DNA of 64,000 nucleotides from Herbaspirillum sp. RTI4 (GCF_034313965.1 NZ_JAVIWQ010000002.1:3410001-3474000), one strand, 5' to 3'. Numbered from the stretch's first letter, positions 39,240 to 48,385 are shown. Notes: generated by a model not told the origin, from the letters alone. Translations and numbers: made by a program.

Positions 39240-39536
39240 TTGTTTCCCCTGTGCATTTGCGTGTTCTGGAATGCACAGGTTAAATATCTGCAACAAAAAA
39301 CAAAACGAATAGTTTCTTCTCTTGATATGCGAAAAACAAATAAGCAAGCATCGTGAGAATGAATATAGAACGCTGCCTTCATGCGCAATCTTGCATAAGC
39401 CTCTGATTTCTCTCAGGGATTTCCCCCTTACCGGTAACTTGCCGGAACTGTCCGTCTAGTCATTTTCGGTTCCCGTTTTCACATTGTGGTATAAAGAATC
39501 TCCGCATTGCATTCGAATGCCACATTGAAAACGGAC
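39240..39536. other. Divergent promoter region sbp / IclR gene
   Basis: A 297-bp gap with no gene. It is AT-rich next to sbp and must hold the promoters of both genes. A TATAAAG at 39490-39496 is a possible -10 for the IclR gene. I could not fix a CysB site. Confidence 0.4.
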
Positions 39537-40313
39537 ATGAAAGAAGGCGACAGCAGCATTTCCATCCAGGTAATCGAGCGCATGGTGTCATTGCTTGACG
39601 CACTGGAAAATTATCCGGATCCGGTCAGTCTGAAAGAATTATCGGCAGTCACCAAGCTGCACCCCTCGACTGCGCACCGGATACTCAACGATCTTGTGGT
39701 CAAGCGTTTCGTTGATCGGGTGGAGCCGGGTACCTACAGGCTTGGCATGCGTCTGCTGGAGTTAGGCAACGTGGTCAAAAGCCGCTTGAGCGTGCGCGAC
39801 GCTGCCCTCGACCTGATGCGCGCCCTGCATCGAAAAACTCACCAGACCATTAATTTGTCAGTGCGACAAAGCGATGAAATTATCTATATCGACCGCTCGT
39901 TTTCGGAACGCTCCGGCATGCAGGTAGTCCGCGCCATCGGCGGCCGCGCTCCTTTGCATCTGACGTCGACCGGCAAACTGTTCCTGTCCATCGATGAACC
40001 ACAGGCAGTGCGTGCCTACGCTACCCGCACCGGTCTGGCGGGACACAACAAGAATTCGATTACCGACCTGCCCAAGCTGGAGCGGGAATTAAGCCTGGTA
40101 CGAGCGCTCGGTTACGCCCGGGATAACGAAGAGCTGGAATTGGGCGTGCGCTGCATGGCGGCCGCCATTCGTGACGATAGCGGCAAGCTGGTGGCGGGAC
40201 TGTCTATTTCCGCCCCGGCTGATCGCTTGCAGGACGATTGGGTGGAGGATCTGATGAGTACCGCGCAGAAAATCTCCGCCGCTCTGGGTTATATCGCACA
40301 AGCGGACGCCTGA
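39537..40313 (+). CDS. IclR-family transcriptional regulator
   Basis: 258 residues from ATG 39537 (a TTG start at 39507 is possible). The HTH reads DPVSLKELSAVTKLHPSTAH with RILNDLVVKRFVDR, and TYRLGMRLLELGNVV leads to the IclR ligand domain, with SERSGMQVVRAIGGRAPLH and STGKLFLS. Targets are unknown; the divergent sbp-ssu cluster is the obvious candidate, although IclR proteins usually control carbon catabolism. Confidence 0.88.
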   Translation: MKEGDSSISIQVIERMVSLLDALENYPDPVSLKELSAVTKLHPSTAHRILNDLVVKRFVDRVEPGTYRLGMRLLELGNVVKSRLSVRDAALDLMRALHRKTHQTINLSVRQSDEIIYIDRSFSERSGMQVVRAIGGRAPLHLTSTGKLFLSIDEPQAVRAYATRTGLAGHNKNSITDLPKLERELSLVRALGYARDNEELELGVRCMAAAIRDDSGKLVAGLSISAPADRLQDDWVEDLMSTAQKISAALGYIAQADA

Positions 40314-40426
40314 CGGCTTGCTTGCTCTGGGCGGGTCCGAGGCAGTGCCGTACGCAGTCCAGACCGACGAGGGCTGAGCTTGCCATGCGTTGGTGGTGCA
40401 CACAGCCGCTAGAGCGGCTCCGTTGA

Positions 40427-40450
40427 TGCTCAGTTCCTGCTCAGTTCCCG
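40427..40450. repeat. Short tandem repeat, two 12-bp units
   Basis: TGCTCAGTTCC followed by TGCTCAGTTCCC, downstream of the IclR gene and a perfect 16-bp palindrome AGCCGCTAGAGCGGCT (40404-40419). Confidence 0.5.
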
Positions 40451-40490
40451 ATACCTCTGCATCAGCAATGCATGAATCTGCCCTTGAGGC

Positions 40491-41165
40491 CTATTCATGT
40501 ACCCTGCGACGCCACACAGCAGGACCATCCGGTCTGTTGAGCCTGAGCGGAGGTGTGCCCACTGGGCCGATGGCATTGTCACCGGATTCAAAACCAACGC
40601 GATCTTCGAGCGCTGACAATCGTATGCTGTCATTGAGGGTTGCGTGGTAAAACGCTTTCCATTCCCTTAATCCCCAGCCTTGCGTATTGATTTCGCGCGG
40701 CCGCCCTGAATGACTTGCCTGATCTGAAGAAGGTGGAGTGAGTGAAGGTAGCTCAGGCTCTTCTGCCGCCTGCTTGCGCTCTCCTGGTATGGCGGCATTG
40801 CCAAGCACTCTTCTGAGTTGATGCCGTTGAACGCCCTGCGCATGGAAACCAGTATTGCCATGCTTGAATCCCTCTGTTTTTGATCGCTCTGGCCACGTCT
40901 TTTCAAGTCTGAGACAGCGCGTCAATACGCCTCTGAAAAAAACACTCAGCCTTCTTGTGCCCAAGCTGGAGACCTGCGCTTGCGTCCCGCGTGAACTGAT
41001 CAGGGGAGATTTTTCGGTACTGTTTTTTGACATCCGCAAGGCTTGCCGGAATATCGGCGATGTTTTAGTCAGACGCTCCCTTTGGCGAAGGGGAAAAGTA
41101 CTCGTTTTAGCCGGGCTTGCATGAAAAAGCGGAATTTTTAAGCCTGGCTTGATATTTAATGGCAT
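40491..41165 (-). CDS. Unrecognised ORF of atypical composition
   Basis: 224 residues with no family I recognise. It starts MPLNIKPGLKIPLFHASPAK, is rich in Ser, Arg, Pro and Thr, and ends WGLREWKAFYHATLNDSIR followed by a polar tail. It has no membrane segment or signal. Codon choice (frequent AGA, AGG, ATA) differs from neighbouring genes, and no ribosome binding site is visible. It could be a horizontally acquired gene, a decayed gene or a chance frame. It is the only sizeable frame in the 1.1-kb gap between iclR and pbpG. Confidence 0.3.
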   Translation of the reverse strand: MPLNIKPGLKIPLFHASPAKTSTFPLRQRERLTKTSPIFRQALRMSKNSTEKSPLISSRGTQAQVSSLGTRRLSVFFRGVLTRCLRLEKTWPERSKTEGFKHGNTGFHAQGVQRHQLRRVLGNAAIPGERKQAAEEPELPSLTPPSSDQASHSGRPREINTQGWGLREWKAFYHATLNDSIRLSALEDRVGFESGDNAIGPVGTPPLRLNRPDGPAVWRRRVHE

Positions 41166-41354
41166 GTTCGATTGTCAATATTGTTTTACAGTTATTTAGA
41201 ATTTTTACTCTACTTAAACACAATAGTTTCTACTTTCACAAATCGACCGATCCCCCTGTGCGGGGACACCGCTCCGACGAGCTGCGTTCGCCGATGGACA
41301 GGAACAACCGTCAATTTCGGGAGCAATTGATACGCCCTGCTTTTCATCAGACGT
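41166..41354. other. AT-rich gap
   Basis: About 190 bp, AT-rich around 41155-41245, before the pbpG terminator. No gene is seen. Its composition differs from the rest of the region, which fits a transferred or decayed segment. Confidence 0.35.
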
Positions 41355-41380
41355 AAAAAAAGCGCACCCTGGGTGCGCCC
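41355..41380 (-). terminator. Terminator of pbpG
   Basis: GCGCACCC and GGGTGCGC form a tight stem followed, on the minus strand, by seven T. It lies 31 bp after the pbpG stop codon. Confidence 0.8.
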
Positions 41381-41410
41381 TTGTCCTGCAATCCACTTGC
41401 GACCAGATAA

Positions 41411-42520
41411 TCAGCCCTGATCATCCTTCATCCTGCCTCGCGTCAGATTTTTCGGCCCTTGCTCCGAGATGTATTTACGCATGCGTGCGGCATCGGCCAC
41501 ATGCGACAGTTTGCCCTTTGAATCGAGGAATACCATCACAACAGAGCGACCTTCGATGCGCGTCAACATGACCAGGCAATGCCCTGCCTCATTGATATAA
41601 CCAGTCTTTTGCAATTCGATATCCCAGTCTTTGCTCGCAACCAGACGGTTGGAACTGGCGTATTGCAGTGAATGCCCACTCGGCTCCACCATGTATTTCG
41701 CATCGGTTGAATACTGACGAATGAGGGGGTATTGATACGCGTAAATCGCCAGCCTGGCCAGGTCGCGCGCGCTGGCGACATTGAGACTGGACAAACCCGT
41801 GGAATCGACATAATGCGTTTCAACCATGCCCAGCGACCTTGCCTTCAGGTTCATTGCCGACACAAACGCCGGCAATCCGCCCGGATAATTATGGCCCAAT
41901 GCCGAAGCGGCGCGATTTTCCGAACTCATCAGAGCGATGTGCAGCATGTCGTCGCGCGAAAGCTGAGAACCGACGCGCAAACGCGAACTGCTGTGCTTGA
42001 CGTTATCCACGTCATCTTCAGTAACGGTCAGAACCTCTTGCATGTTCATGTGCGCTTCGACCACGACCAGTGCCGTCATCAGCTTGGTGACAGAGGCGAT
42101 CGGCAAAGCGACCTGAGAATTTTTTTCAAACAAGACCTTGGAACTGGCCTGATCAATGACATAGGCGACATTCGATTTCAGCGCCAGCGAGTCTTGCGTC
42201 AGGTTAAGTCCAGCCAGTTCGCCGGCGGAAATGACTGCGGGCACAACGGGTATCGCTACGACTCGTGGCCGTATATAGCTAACGCGGTGCCGGCCATTGC
42301 GAGCGGCAATATTGCTGACGGGTTTTTGATGTGTTGCGACAGAAGCGCGCGCTTTACGGCTGGAACTGACAGTTTTTTTGGCGCGGGTGGCAACCGTGCG
42401 GGCTTTTGCCACTTTGTCGGAATGTGGTTTTTTGACAGGCTTTTTGGGAGCGGCGTCAGCTGAGACAGTCCCGAGTATCAGGAAAATAGATGCAATAAAA
42501 ATGATTGCAGATTTAAACAT
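41411..42520 (-). CDS. pbpG: D-alanyl-D-alanine endopeptidase (PBP7-like)
   Basis: 369 residues. Signal peptide (ALL to VSADAAP), then a Lys/Arg/Ala-rich linker of about 80 residues, then the serine peptidase S11 domain: SVTKLMTALV (SxxK), MSSENRAASALGHNYPGG (SxN) and LQKTGYINEAG (KTG). The long basic linker is unusual for PBP7. It cleaves peptidoglycan cross-links in the periplasm. Monocistronic by terminator and gap. Confidence 0.92.
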   Translation of the reverse strand: MFKSAIIFIASIFLILGTVSADAAPKKPVKKPHSDKVAKARTVATRAKKTVSSSRKARASVATHQKPVSNIAARNGRHRVSYIRPRVVAIPVVPAVISAGELAGLNLTQDSLALKSNVAYVIDQASSKVLFEKNSQVALPIASVTKLMTALVVVEAHMNMQEVLTVTEDDVDNVKHSSSRLRVGSQLSRDDMLHIALMSSENRAASALGHNYPGGLPAFVSAMNLKARSLGMVETHYVDSTGLSSLNVASARDLARLAIYAYQYPLIRQYSTDAKYMVEPSGHSLQYASSNRLVASKDWDIELQKTGYINEAGHCLVMLTRIEGRSVVMVFLDSKGKLSHVADAARMRKYISEQGPKNLTRGRMKDDQG

Positions 42521-42723
42521 CGGTTTTCCTCTTACCCATCTGTTCGAAAATTTACGATTATTAGTGTAACAAAAAAATCAAAAACAGCAAGAAAATTAAG
42601 TAGTTAGCGCAATCCCTTAAACAATTTTCTACTGTCTGCCGCAGCGCTGCGCTATGGCAGCCCTGCTAGGCCCGCAGTATACCTGTTGCAGTATTAGTAC
42701 GAAATAATTGTTTTAAGCACAAA

Positions 42724-43653
42724 TCAGGGAAGAATCTCAGCCCTTTGAACCGGCTTGCGCACCACGCAGGCAACACCGATGACAGCCACTATCATGCCCA
42801 CTGCTCCGATAGTGCTAAACGTCTCGCCGAAGAGCAACCAGGCAAAAATTGCCGTCGCCACTGGCGTCAGATAGAGCAAGCTGGTTACTTGCGTTGCCGC
42901 ACCTTCGCGAATCAGTGTAAATAAGAGAAAAATAGCGCCTATCGACAAGGCCAGCACCGACCAGAGCAACGCACCGATAAACTGCGGCGTCCACTGTACT
43001 TGCGCCAGATTCAGGCTGAAATCCTCGAAATAAATAGCAAATGGCAGGACAACAATAATCGAGGCAATGAATTGGACCAGCGTACCGGTACGCAAATCGA
43101 AGTGTGCGCAATACCGTTTCTGATAGAGCGTCCCAGAAGTGATCGACAGCAAAGCGAAGAGCGCCAGCCCGATACTGGTCAAAGATAAGCCAATCAGCGA
43201 TATTTTATTCGCCACCACCAGGGCAACGCCGAAAAATCCCAGCGCCAGTCCCATCCATTGCCGACGTTTCACCGTTTCACCGACCAGCGAAGCTGACAGC
43301 GCCGTCAACACCGGTTGCATGCCGACAATCAAGGCGCTCAGTCCGGCCGGCATCCCTAACTTGATTGCGCACCATACGCCGGCGAGGTATCCCGCCTGCA
43401 TGAGCACTCCCGCTACGGCGATATGCAGCGACTGACGGCCAGGCCAGGGTGCGCGCAACAGCAGAACCAAGGGAAGCAGTACCACCAGCACGCCAGCAAA
43501 ACGCAATAACAGGAAAGTGAGCGGCGGGGCGTAAGGCAAACCAAATTTGGCGACAATAAAGCCGGTACTCCAGATCACCACGAATACCGCAGGAATCAGT
43601 GCGGCCCAACGATGTGGCATTGCGGAAACAGGAACAACAGGGTGAAGACTCAT
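42724..43653 (-). CDS. EamA/DMT-family transporter
   Basis: 309 residues from MSLHPVVPVSAMPHRW. Ten predicted membrane segments in two EamA halves, with FIVAKFGLPYAPPLTFLLLR in the first and FLLFTLIREGAATQVTSLLY in the second. Drug/metabolite exporters of this type move amino acids, sugars or drugs; the substrate is not deducible. A start further upstream is possible. Monocistronic and divergent from the phasin gene. Confidence 0.88.
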   Translation of the reverse strand: MSLHPVVPVSAMPHRWAALIPAVFVVIWSTGFIVAKFGLPYAPPLTFLLLRFAGVLVVLLPLVLLLRAPWPGRQSLHIAVAGVLMQAGYLAGVWCAIKLGMPAGLSALIVGMQPVLTALSASLVGETVKRRQWMGLALGFFGVALVVANKISLIGLSLTSIGLALFALLSITSGTLYQKRYCAHFDLRTGTLVQFIASIIVVLPFAIYFEDFSLNLAQVQWTPQFIGALLWSVLALSIGAIFLLFTLIREGAATQVTSLLYLTPVATAIFAWLLFGETFSTIGAVGMIVAVIGVACVVRKPVQRAEILP

Positions 43654-43840
43654 AAGTAAATCAATCAATATTGTGCTGGAGCAACACACTCCGTACGACA
43701 CTTTTTTGCTATGAAAAAGAAGGAAAATGAAGCATTAACTAACGGACTCGTTGCTCACCGTAATTGCCATCCTGCATGAATAAACGCAACAAAATTCTAT
43801 CTAGCTATCACGAAAAATGCCGCAGCGCAATAAAAATAAA

Positions 43841-43868
43841 TTGACAAATAAATCAACAGCGATAAAAC
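43841..43868 (+). promoter_or_regulatory. Phasin promoter candidate
   Basis: -35 TTGACA (43841-43846) and -10 TAAAAC (43863-43868, 16-bp spacer) or GATAAA (43861-43866). Located 86-113 bp before the phasin start. Confidence 0.5.
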
Positions 43869-43873
43869 TCTGA

Positions 43874-43888
43874 TTGTGCAGAGCACAA
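43874..43888. promoter_or_regulatory. Palindromic operator candidate before phasin gene
   Basis: TTGTGC-AGA-GCACAA, a perfect 6-bp inverted repeat just downstream of the presumed -10. PhaR, the PHA-sensing repressor, is the natural candidate because phasin genes are its classic targets; this is inference. Confidence 0.45.
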
Positions 43889-43953
43889 ATAAATCCGTTC
43901 AAGCAAGTCGCTTCGCAAGCATGCCCCTCTCTCTACTATCAAGGATGACGCCC

Positions 43954-44517
43954 ATGACTACCGCAACCGAACAATTTTCCTCCGCTATCAAAGCCAACCT
44001 GGAAGGCAACATCGCCTTCTTCTCCACGCTGTCGCATAAAGCGTTTGAAGGCGTCGAGAAACTGACTGACCTGCATCTGACAACTCTGAAAACATCGCTT
44101 GCAGAAGCAAAGGACCGCACCGACCTGTTTGCAGCGAAAGATGCCAGTGAATTACTGTCATTGGGAACGGGCCATGCTCAGCCTGCGCTGGAAAAAACCT
44201 TCGCCTACGGTCAACATCTGGCGAGCATCGTGTCTGGCACACAAGCGGAACTTGTCAAAACAGCGGAAAACCATCTCGCAGACAGCAAGCGATCCTTCAG
44301 CGCACTGCTTGATGAAACATCGAGCAAATTGCCAGCAGGCTATGAGAGCGTGACATCCTATTGGAAATCGGCATTCGGCCAATTTAATACGCACGTCGAA
44401 CAGTTCAGCCAGAGTGCCAAACAAGCGGTCTCTTTGCTGGAAAACAATGTATCCAGCGCCGCCGCTGAACTTTCGGAAAAAATCATCAAGCCTGCCGCGC
44501 GCGCAACTAAAAAATAA
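43954..44517 (+). CDS. Phasin (PHA granule protein)
   Basis: 187 residues from MTTATEQFSSAIKANLEGNI; AAGGA nine bases upstream picks this ATG over the one at 43945. It is amphipathic alpha-helical throughout with no membrane segment, containing FFSTLSHKAFEGVEKLTDLH, the phasin_2 signature. It coats polyhydroxyalkanoate granules. phaZ lies 12 kb away. Confidence 0.88.
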   Translation: MTTATEQFSSAIKANLEGNIAFFSTLSHKAFEGVEKLTDLHLTTLKTSLAEAKDRTDLFAAKDASELLSLGTGHAQPALEKTFAYGQHLASIVSGTQAELVKTAENHLADSKRSFSALLDETSSKLPAGYESVTSYWKSAFGQFNTHVEQFSQSAKQAVSLLENNVSSAAAELSEKIIKPAARATKK

Positions 44518-44530
44518 GCTGGCAAGCCAA

Positions 44531-44570
44531 GGGGTTGTTGACATTGCATTTATAAAATATCAACAATCCC
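44531..44570. terminator. Hairpin between phasin and CinA-like genes
   Basis: GGGGTTGTTGA pairs with TCAACAATCCC across an AT-rich loop, between convergent genes. Weak T-run, so only a candidate bidirectional terminator. Confidence 0.45.
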
Positions 44571-44592
44571 TGCCCCTCATACTGACATCGGT

Positions 44593-45399
44593 TTAGTCCC
44601 CTGGCACGTATTTGGCCTGCAAGCTTTGCAAACCGGCCAGCATGGCATCGTAAGCCACCATAACCTGCCCTGGTTCGCCCTTCACCCCCAAATCGATATG
44701 CGGGCGCGTAGCGCCATCCCCGACGTGCGGCAGACTGAACACCTTGATCTGCGGGTAGTTTGCTTCCAGCGCTTCCATGAGCGGCGTCAGTGTCGACTCC
44801 ATCATTCCAAATACCAATACCGACTTTTCGGCAAACGTATTTTGATGCAATAAATGCGAGTAACGGCTATCGAGCACCCATTCGAACATGGGCCAGGCCA
44901 TCACAGGAAATCCCGGTACAAAATAATGCGCCCCGTGGCCGCTGCGATTCTCAATCCAAAATCCGGGAATTTTATTGTAAGGATTCGGAATAATGGACGC
45001 GCCTTCCGGGAATTCGCCCATCTTCAGACGATGCAGATTATCGGGCGCCGCCAGATCAGGAGCGCTGCCGCCCGCACCGACCATATCAAATATGCGCTCC
45101 TGGATTTTTATCTTCGCGTCAGGATGGAGTACCAGCGGCACATCCAATGCCGCCGCAGCACACTGGCGCGTATGGTCGTCCGGCGTCGCACCGATGCCGC
45201 CGGTGCAAAACACGATATCGTCAGACTGCAGCGTCCGGCGCAAAGTCGCCGTGATACGTGGCGGCTCATCACCGATGTATTCGACCCAGGACAACTGCAG
45301 GCCGCGCGCGCTAAGAAGTTCGAGCACCTTGGGAAAGTGCTTGTCGGTACGCCTGCCGGAAAGAATTTCATCTCCGATAATGATCAGACCAATAGCCAT
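44593..45399 (-). CDS. CinA-type molybdopterin-binding domain protein
   Basis: 268 residues. MAIGLIIIGDEILSGRRTDKH and FCTGGIGATPDDHTRQCAAA are the MoCF/CinA N-terminal signatures. It lacks the C-terminal nicotinamide-deamidase (PncC) half of CinA, so it is the stand-alone short form. Such proteins may be ADP-ribose pyrophosphatases like the COG1058 domain of CinA. A 257-bp gap with a dispersed repeat separates it from the EI24 gene. Confidence 0.85.
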   Translation of the reverse strand: MAIGLIIIGDEILSGRRTDKHFPKVLELLSARGLQLSWVEYIGDEPPRITATLRRTLQSDDIVFCTGGIGATPDDHTRQCAAAALDVPLVLHPDAKIKIQERIFDMVGAGGSAPDLAAPDNLHRLKMGEFPEGASIIPNPYNKIPGFWIENRSGHGAHYFVPGFPVMAWPMFEWVLDSRYSHLLHQNTFAEKSVLVFGMMESTLTPLMEALEANYPQIKVFSLPHVGDGATRPHIDLGVKGEPGQVMVAYDAMLAGLQSLQAKYVPGD

Positions 45400-45494
45400 G
45401 GGAATACCTTGTTGTCATTGTCCGTAACAGAGTACGGAAGTCCATCTGAATAAATGTAGGAACGTCTGATCAACTTATGAAGGGCAAAGAACCC

Positions 45495-45585
45495 GGCAAA
45501 GTCAGGATCAGAAGCGCTGCCGTACTTGAGTACGGGAACACCAGCACCCGGAAATGGCGCAGCGTTGTAGCGCAATCAAAGATTC
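45495..45585. repeat. Dispersed copy of the GTACTTGAGTAC repeat family
   Basis: GCAAAGTCAGGATCAGAAGC leads to CCGTACTTGAGTACGG and then CAGCACCCGGAAATGGCGCAG. It aligns through about 90 bp with the 124-bp units at 19779-20292 but is a single diverged copy. Confidence 0.75.
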
Positions 45586-45655
45586 CTGCACTGATTATGC
45601 CCTATCAGCTCAGAGAGAGAAGAGGCATGCCCCTTTGCGGCAGACAACGCTCAGC

Positions 45656-46477
45656 CTATCGGTGCAGCGCCGCCGCATCATTTGTTAACCGGAGTTCAAG
45701 CAAGGCTTGCAGACAATAATATTGAAACCACAGTCCGGTAAAGACGAATACCAGCACGTATAGCCAGATGGCGACAGCCGCCAGAAGCGGAAAGAAAATG
45801 ACTGAAAGAGCCCCACCCAGCCATAACAGCGTCGGCAAAGTCCCCAAAGTGCCGGCCACTGCGCCCATCGTCAACAGCGCCCAGCGATGACGATGCAGCA
45901 AAAATTGACGTTCCTCTGCGCTGGCATAATCTGCCAGGGTGTCATAAGCCATCACGCGATAGGTGAGCCAGCCCCACAACAATGGATGCAGCACCAAGGC
46001 CAGGGGCGGTATTAGCGTCAATGGCAGGGTCAACAGCCACAGCACGACAAAAACGGCGAAACACCAGAGCGAGGTCCACAAACTGCCCAGCACGCTGCCA
46101 CCATGACGCTTGGCCAGCGCCGGATAATGATAACGACCGACATGACGCGCAATCACCGGCACCGCACACAAGCCGACCAACACCAGCGCGGTCAGTATCA
46201 TCAGCGGCAGAAGGGCCCACATCGCCAAAAAAGGCACGATCACTGTTTTCAGCGCCAGCAGATTGAACCATCCGAGAATCACGGTGGCGCTGTGAAAGCC
46301 GTCGTGTTGAATAAAAAATTCCTGCAACCAGTCGATCAGAAACTGCAGACGCCACCACAGCAAAGCGCCCCAAAGCAAAAGAGACAGCCCAAAGGGCAGC
46401 AAGGTCAGCAGCAACATCCGGATATGCAATTGCGAACGCAAGGCCCGGTAGCAGGAAATGAGTACTGCCCGCATCAT
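45656..46477 (-). CDS. EI24/CysZ-like membrane protein
   Basis: About 273 residues from MMRAVLISCYRALRSQLHIR. Five or six membrane segments (LLLTLLPFGLSLLLWGALLW; PLMILTALVLVGLCAVPVIA; VVLWLLTLPLTLIPPLALVL). PLLWGWLTYRVMAYDTLADY is typical of EI24-domain proteins. E. coli CysZ of this family carries sulfate; the assignment here is open. The frame is open further upstream, but those codons overlap the hydroxylase gene. Last gene of the 49.3-45.7 kb cluster. Confidence 0.75.
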   Translation of the reverse strand: MMRAVLISCYRALRSQLHIRMLLLTLLPFGLSLLLWGALLWWRLQFLIDWLQEFFIQHDGFHSATVILGWFNLLALKTVIVPFLAMWALLPLMILTALVLVGLCAVPVIARHVGRYHYPALAKRHGGSVLGSLWTSLWCFAVFVVLWLLTLPLTLIPPLALVLHPLLWGWLTYRVMAYDTLADYASAEERQFLLHRHRWALLTMGAVAGTLGTLPTLLWLGGALSVIFFPLLAAVAIWLYVLVFVFTGLWFQYYCLQALLELRLTNDAAALHR

Positions 46478-46487
46478 CGAACCATCA

Positions 46488-47477
46488 TCATCGTGTTTCG
46501 CGCCCGGCGCTGCGGCCAAACAAGCGCTTGAACCCCAGCCACTGCTGCGACCAGAAGCCGCTCCCGTAATCACGTCCCTTGCCTTGCGGTGGCGGCAACT
46601 GATCGCGCACACCGGTTCTGGCATAGCCGCCTCCAAAACGCGCGGTGCGGAAAACGATATCCCAGATCGGAAGCAGCACCGCAAAATTATGCCCTCCCAG
46701 GGAGCCGCTACCGTGGCTCTCGTGACCGAGACCAATCGCGTGATGCAAGCGATGAAAGCGCGGCGATACCAGGAGCGGCTCGCCCAAACGGCCAAAATGG
46801 AGACGGATATTGGCATGCTGCAAGCTTTGCAACATGCGCGAGACCGATACCAGCAAAATGAACTGCGCCGGCTGCACACCGATCGTCAGCGCCAGCAGAC
46901 CAATCATCAGATCGTGAATCAGATCATCCAGGATATGGTTGCGGTCGTCGCTCCACAGATTCATGTTTTGCTGGCTGTGATGCAGGCTGTGCAAGGCCCA
47001 CATCCAGCGTATGCCGTGCTGGGCGCGGTGATACCAGTACTCGAAGAAATCCAGCGCAACCAGATAAAACATGAATGTCACCAGCGGCCTGTCAGACATG
47101 CCGGGCCACACATCTTCAAGATTGAACGTCCCCAGGTCGTACCAGTGCAGCCATTCGCTAATCTGTGCAAAAAGAGGATCGAGCAGGAAAAATACAATGA
47201 GGGCAAAGACACCCAGCCGATGCAGCACGGTATAGATGAAGTCAGTCCAGCGCGCGCGCGGATCATCGAAAGCATGCACAGGAATGGCGGCTTCCAGCGG
47301 ACGCAATACCAAAAACAGCAACGCCAGTTCGCACACGCCGATCAAAAACCATTCAGTCCCGTCGAAGGCATCTTCCACATATTCCGCCAGGCCGAGAGCA
47401 AAAACGAGCGGCTGCACGGCAGTTTCGAACAGCCAGCCCTGTACATTGGCGAAGGCGTCGACCAGAGTTTGAATCAT
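46488..47477 (-). CDS. Sterol desaturase / fatty acid hydroxylase family protein
   Basis: 329 residues with about four membrane segments. The di-iron histidine motifs are HRAQH, HSLHHSQQN and FHRLHH, in the order and spacing of the family. Members hydroxylate fatty acids, sterols or carotenoids, or cleave alkylglycerol ethers; the substrate is unknown here. It overlaps the deacetylase gene by four bases and leads to the EI24 gene. Confidence 0.9.
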   Translation of the reverse strand: MIQTLVDAFANVQGWLFETAVQPLVFALGLAEYVEDAFDGTEWFLIGVCELALLFLVLRPLEAAIPVHAFDDPRARWTDFIYTVLHRLGVFALIVFFLLDPLFAQISEWLHWYDLGTFNLEDVWPGMSDRPLVTFMFYLVALDFFEYWYHRAQHGIRWMWALHSLHHSQQNMNLWSDDRNHILDDLIHDLMIGLLALTIGVQPAQFILLVSVSRMLQSLQHANIRLHFGRLGEPLLVSPRFHRLHHAIGLGHESHGSGSLGGHNFAVLLPIWDIVFRTARFGGGYARTGVRDQLPPPQGKGRDYGSGFWSQQWLGFKRLFGRSAGRETR

Positions 47478-48385
47478 GATGAAGATGCCGGTTTGAATAG
47501 ATGACGGTAGCTAGGATGATCGCGCAAAGTGGCGAAGCAATACCCTTTGCGTTCGAGGCCGCTGATCAGCGGCTCCAGCACCGCTGGCGCCCAGGGATCG
47601 CGACGCGACCAGATGCCGAGATGCGCCATAACGATATCGCCGTCTTTCAAATCGCGCAGCATGCGCTTGAGCAAGACCGCATTCGGCCATTTTTCGCTGG
47701 GTAATTCGTCACCGGAGAAACCCGCTGGCGACCACCCCGCATGCGCATAACCACAGCTCGTACCAGCAGCCAGAAGATGCGGCGTCAGACGTCCGCCCGG
47801 CGCGCGCCAGAGAGGGTCGATTTTAGCGCCGGTCAGTTCGGTGAATCTCTGCGCCACGCGATTGATTTCCGCGCAGTATTGCTGCGGCGTCCAGTTCAGT
47901 GTTTTCCCGGCCAGTGCGCCGAATTGCGGTTTGACGCTGAATCCGCCATCAGTCGCGTCATGCTGCACATAGACATGATCGAAAGTGTGCGTGCCGAAGG
48001 CATGGCCTTCGGCAACCCGTGCTTTCCAGTAAGCCGCCCAGGAAGGGTCCAGCGAATAGTCCCCATTGATGGTTTTTTCATTGGCCATGAAAAAAGTGGC
48101 CTTGATATGGTGACGCTGCAAAGTGTGGGCAACCAGTTCGGCCTGCGATTGGCTACCAGTATCAAAGGTAAGATAAACCGTGGCCGTGCATGCTGCCGGA
48201 GCCGCGGCATCAGCCGCCACTGCCGGCAAACCTGCTGCCACTATCGCCCCACACAGAAGCAAAAATGATAATCCGGCTCTAGCCTTCGGCTGGCGCAATC
48301 GATAGTCCCGGAACACCGGCGCGCCAAATGACGAGGATGCAGCGCCCCTACGCATCCGGGGCACGATTGATGAAATAAATCCCAT
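47474..48385 (-). CDS. Polysaccharide deacetylase-like protein
   Basis: 303 residues with a signal or anchor around SFLLLCGAIVAAGLPAVAAD. NodB fold: VYLTFDTGSQ, FGTHTFDHVY (HxxxH), PLWRAPGGRLTPHLL and DIVMAHLG. The TFDD-G motif has Thr in place of the second Asp, a metal ligand in most CE4 enzymes, so activity may differ. Its start overlaps the propeller gene by 38 bp. Confidence 0.85.
   Translation of the reverse strand: MGFISSIVPRMRRGAASSSFGAPVFRDYRLRQPKARAGLSFLLLCGAIVAAGLPAVAADAAAPAACTATVYLTFDTGSQSQAELVAHTLQRHHIKATFFMANEKTINGDYSLDPSWAAYWKARVAEGHAFGTHTFDHVYVQHDATDGGFSVKPQFGALAGKTLNWTPQQYCAEINRVAQRFTELTGAKIDPLWRAPGGRLTPHLLAAGTSCGYAHAGWSPAGFSGDELPSEKWPNAVLLKRMLRDLKDGDIVMAHLGIWSRRDPWAPAVLEPLISGLERKGYCFATLRDHPSYRHLFKPASSS

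Noticed and set aside
40404..40419. Perfect palindrome AGCCGCTAGAGCGGCT as terminator of the IclR gene
   Set aside because: The loop is only two bases and no T-run follows, so it is not called a terminator; an operator is equally possible.
45384..45575. 63-codon minus-strand frame beside the CinA-like gene
   Set aside because: Consists of the dispersed GTACTTGAGTAC repeat; no independent support.
46478..46879. N-terminal extension of the EI24 protein by 134 residues
   Set aside because: Those codons lie within the hydroxylase gene, on the same strand in another frame; the membrane protein proper starts at 46477.
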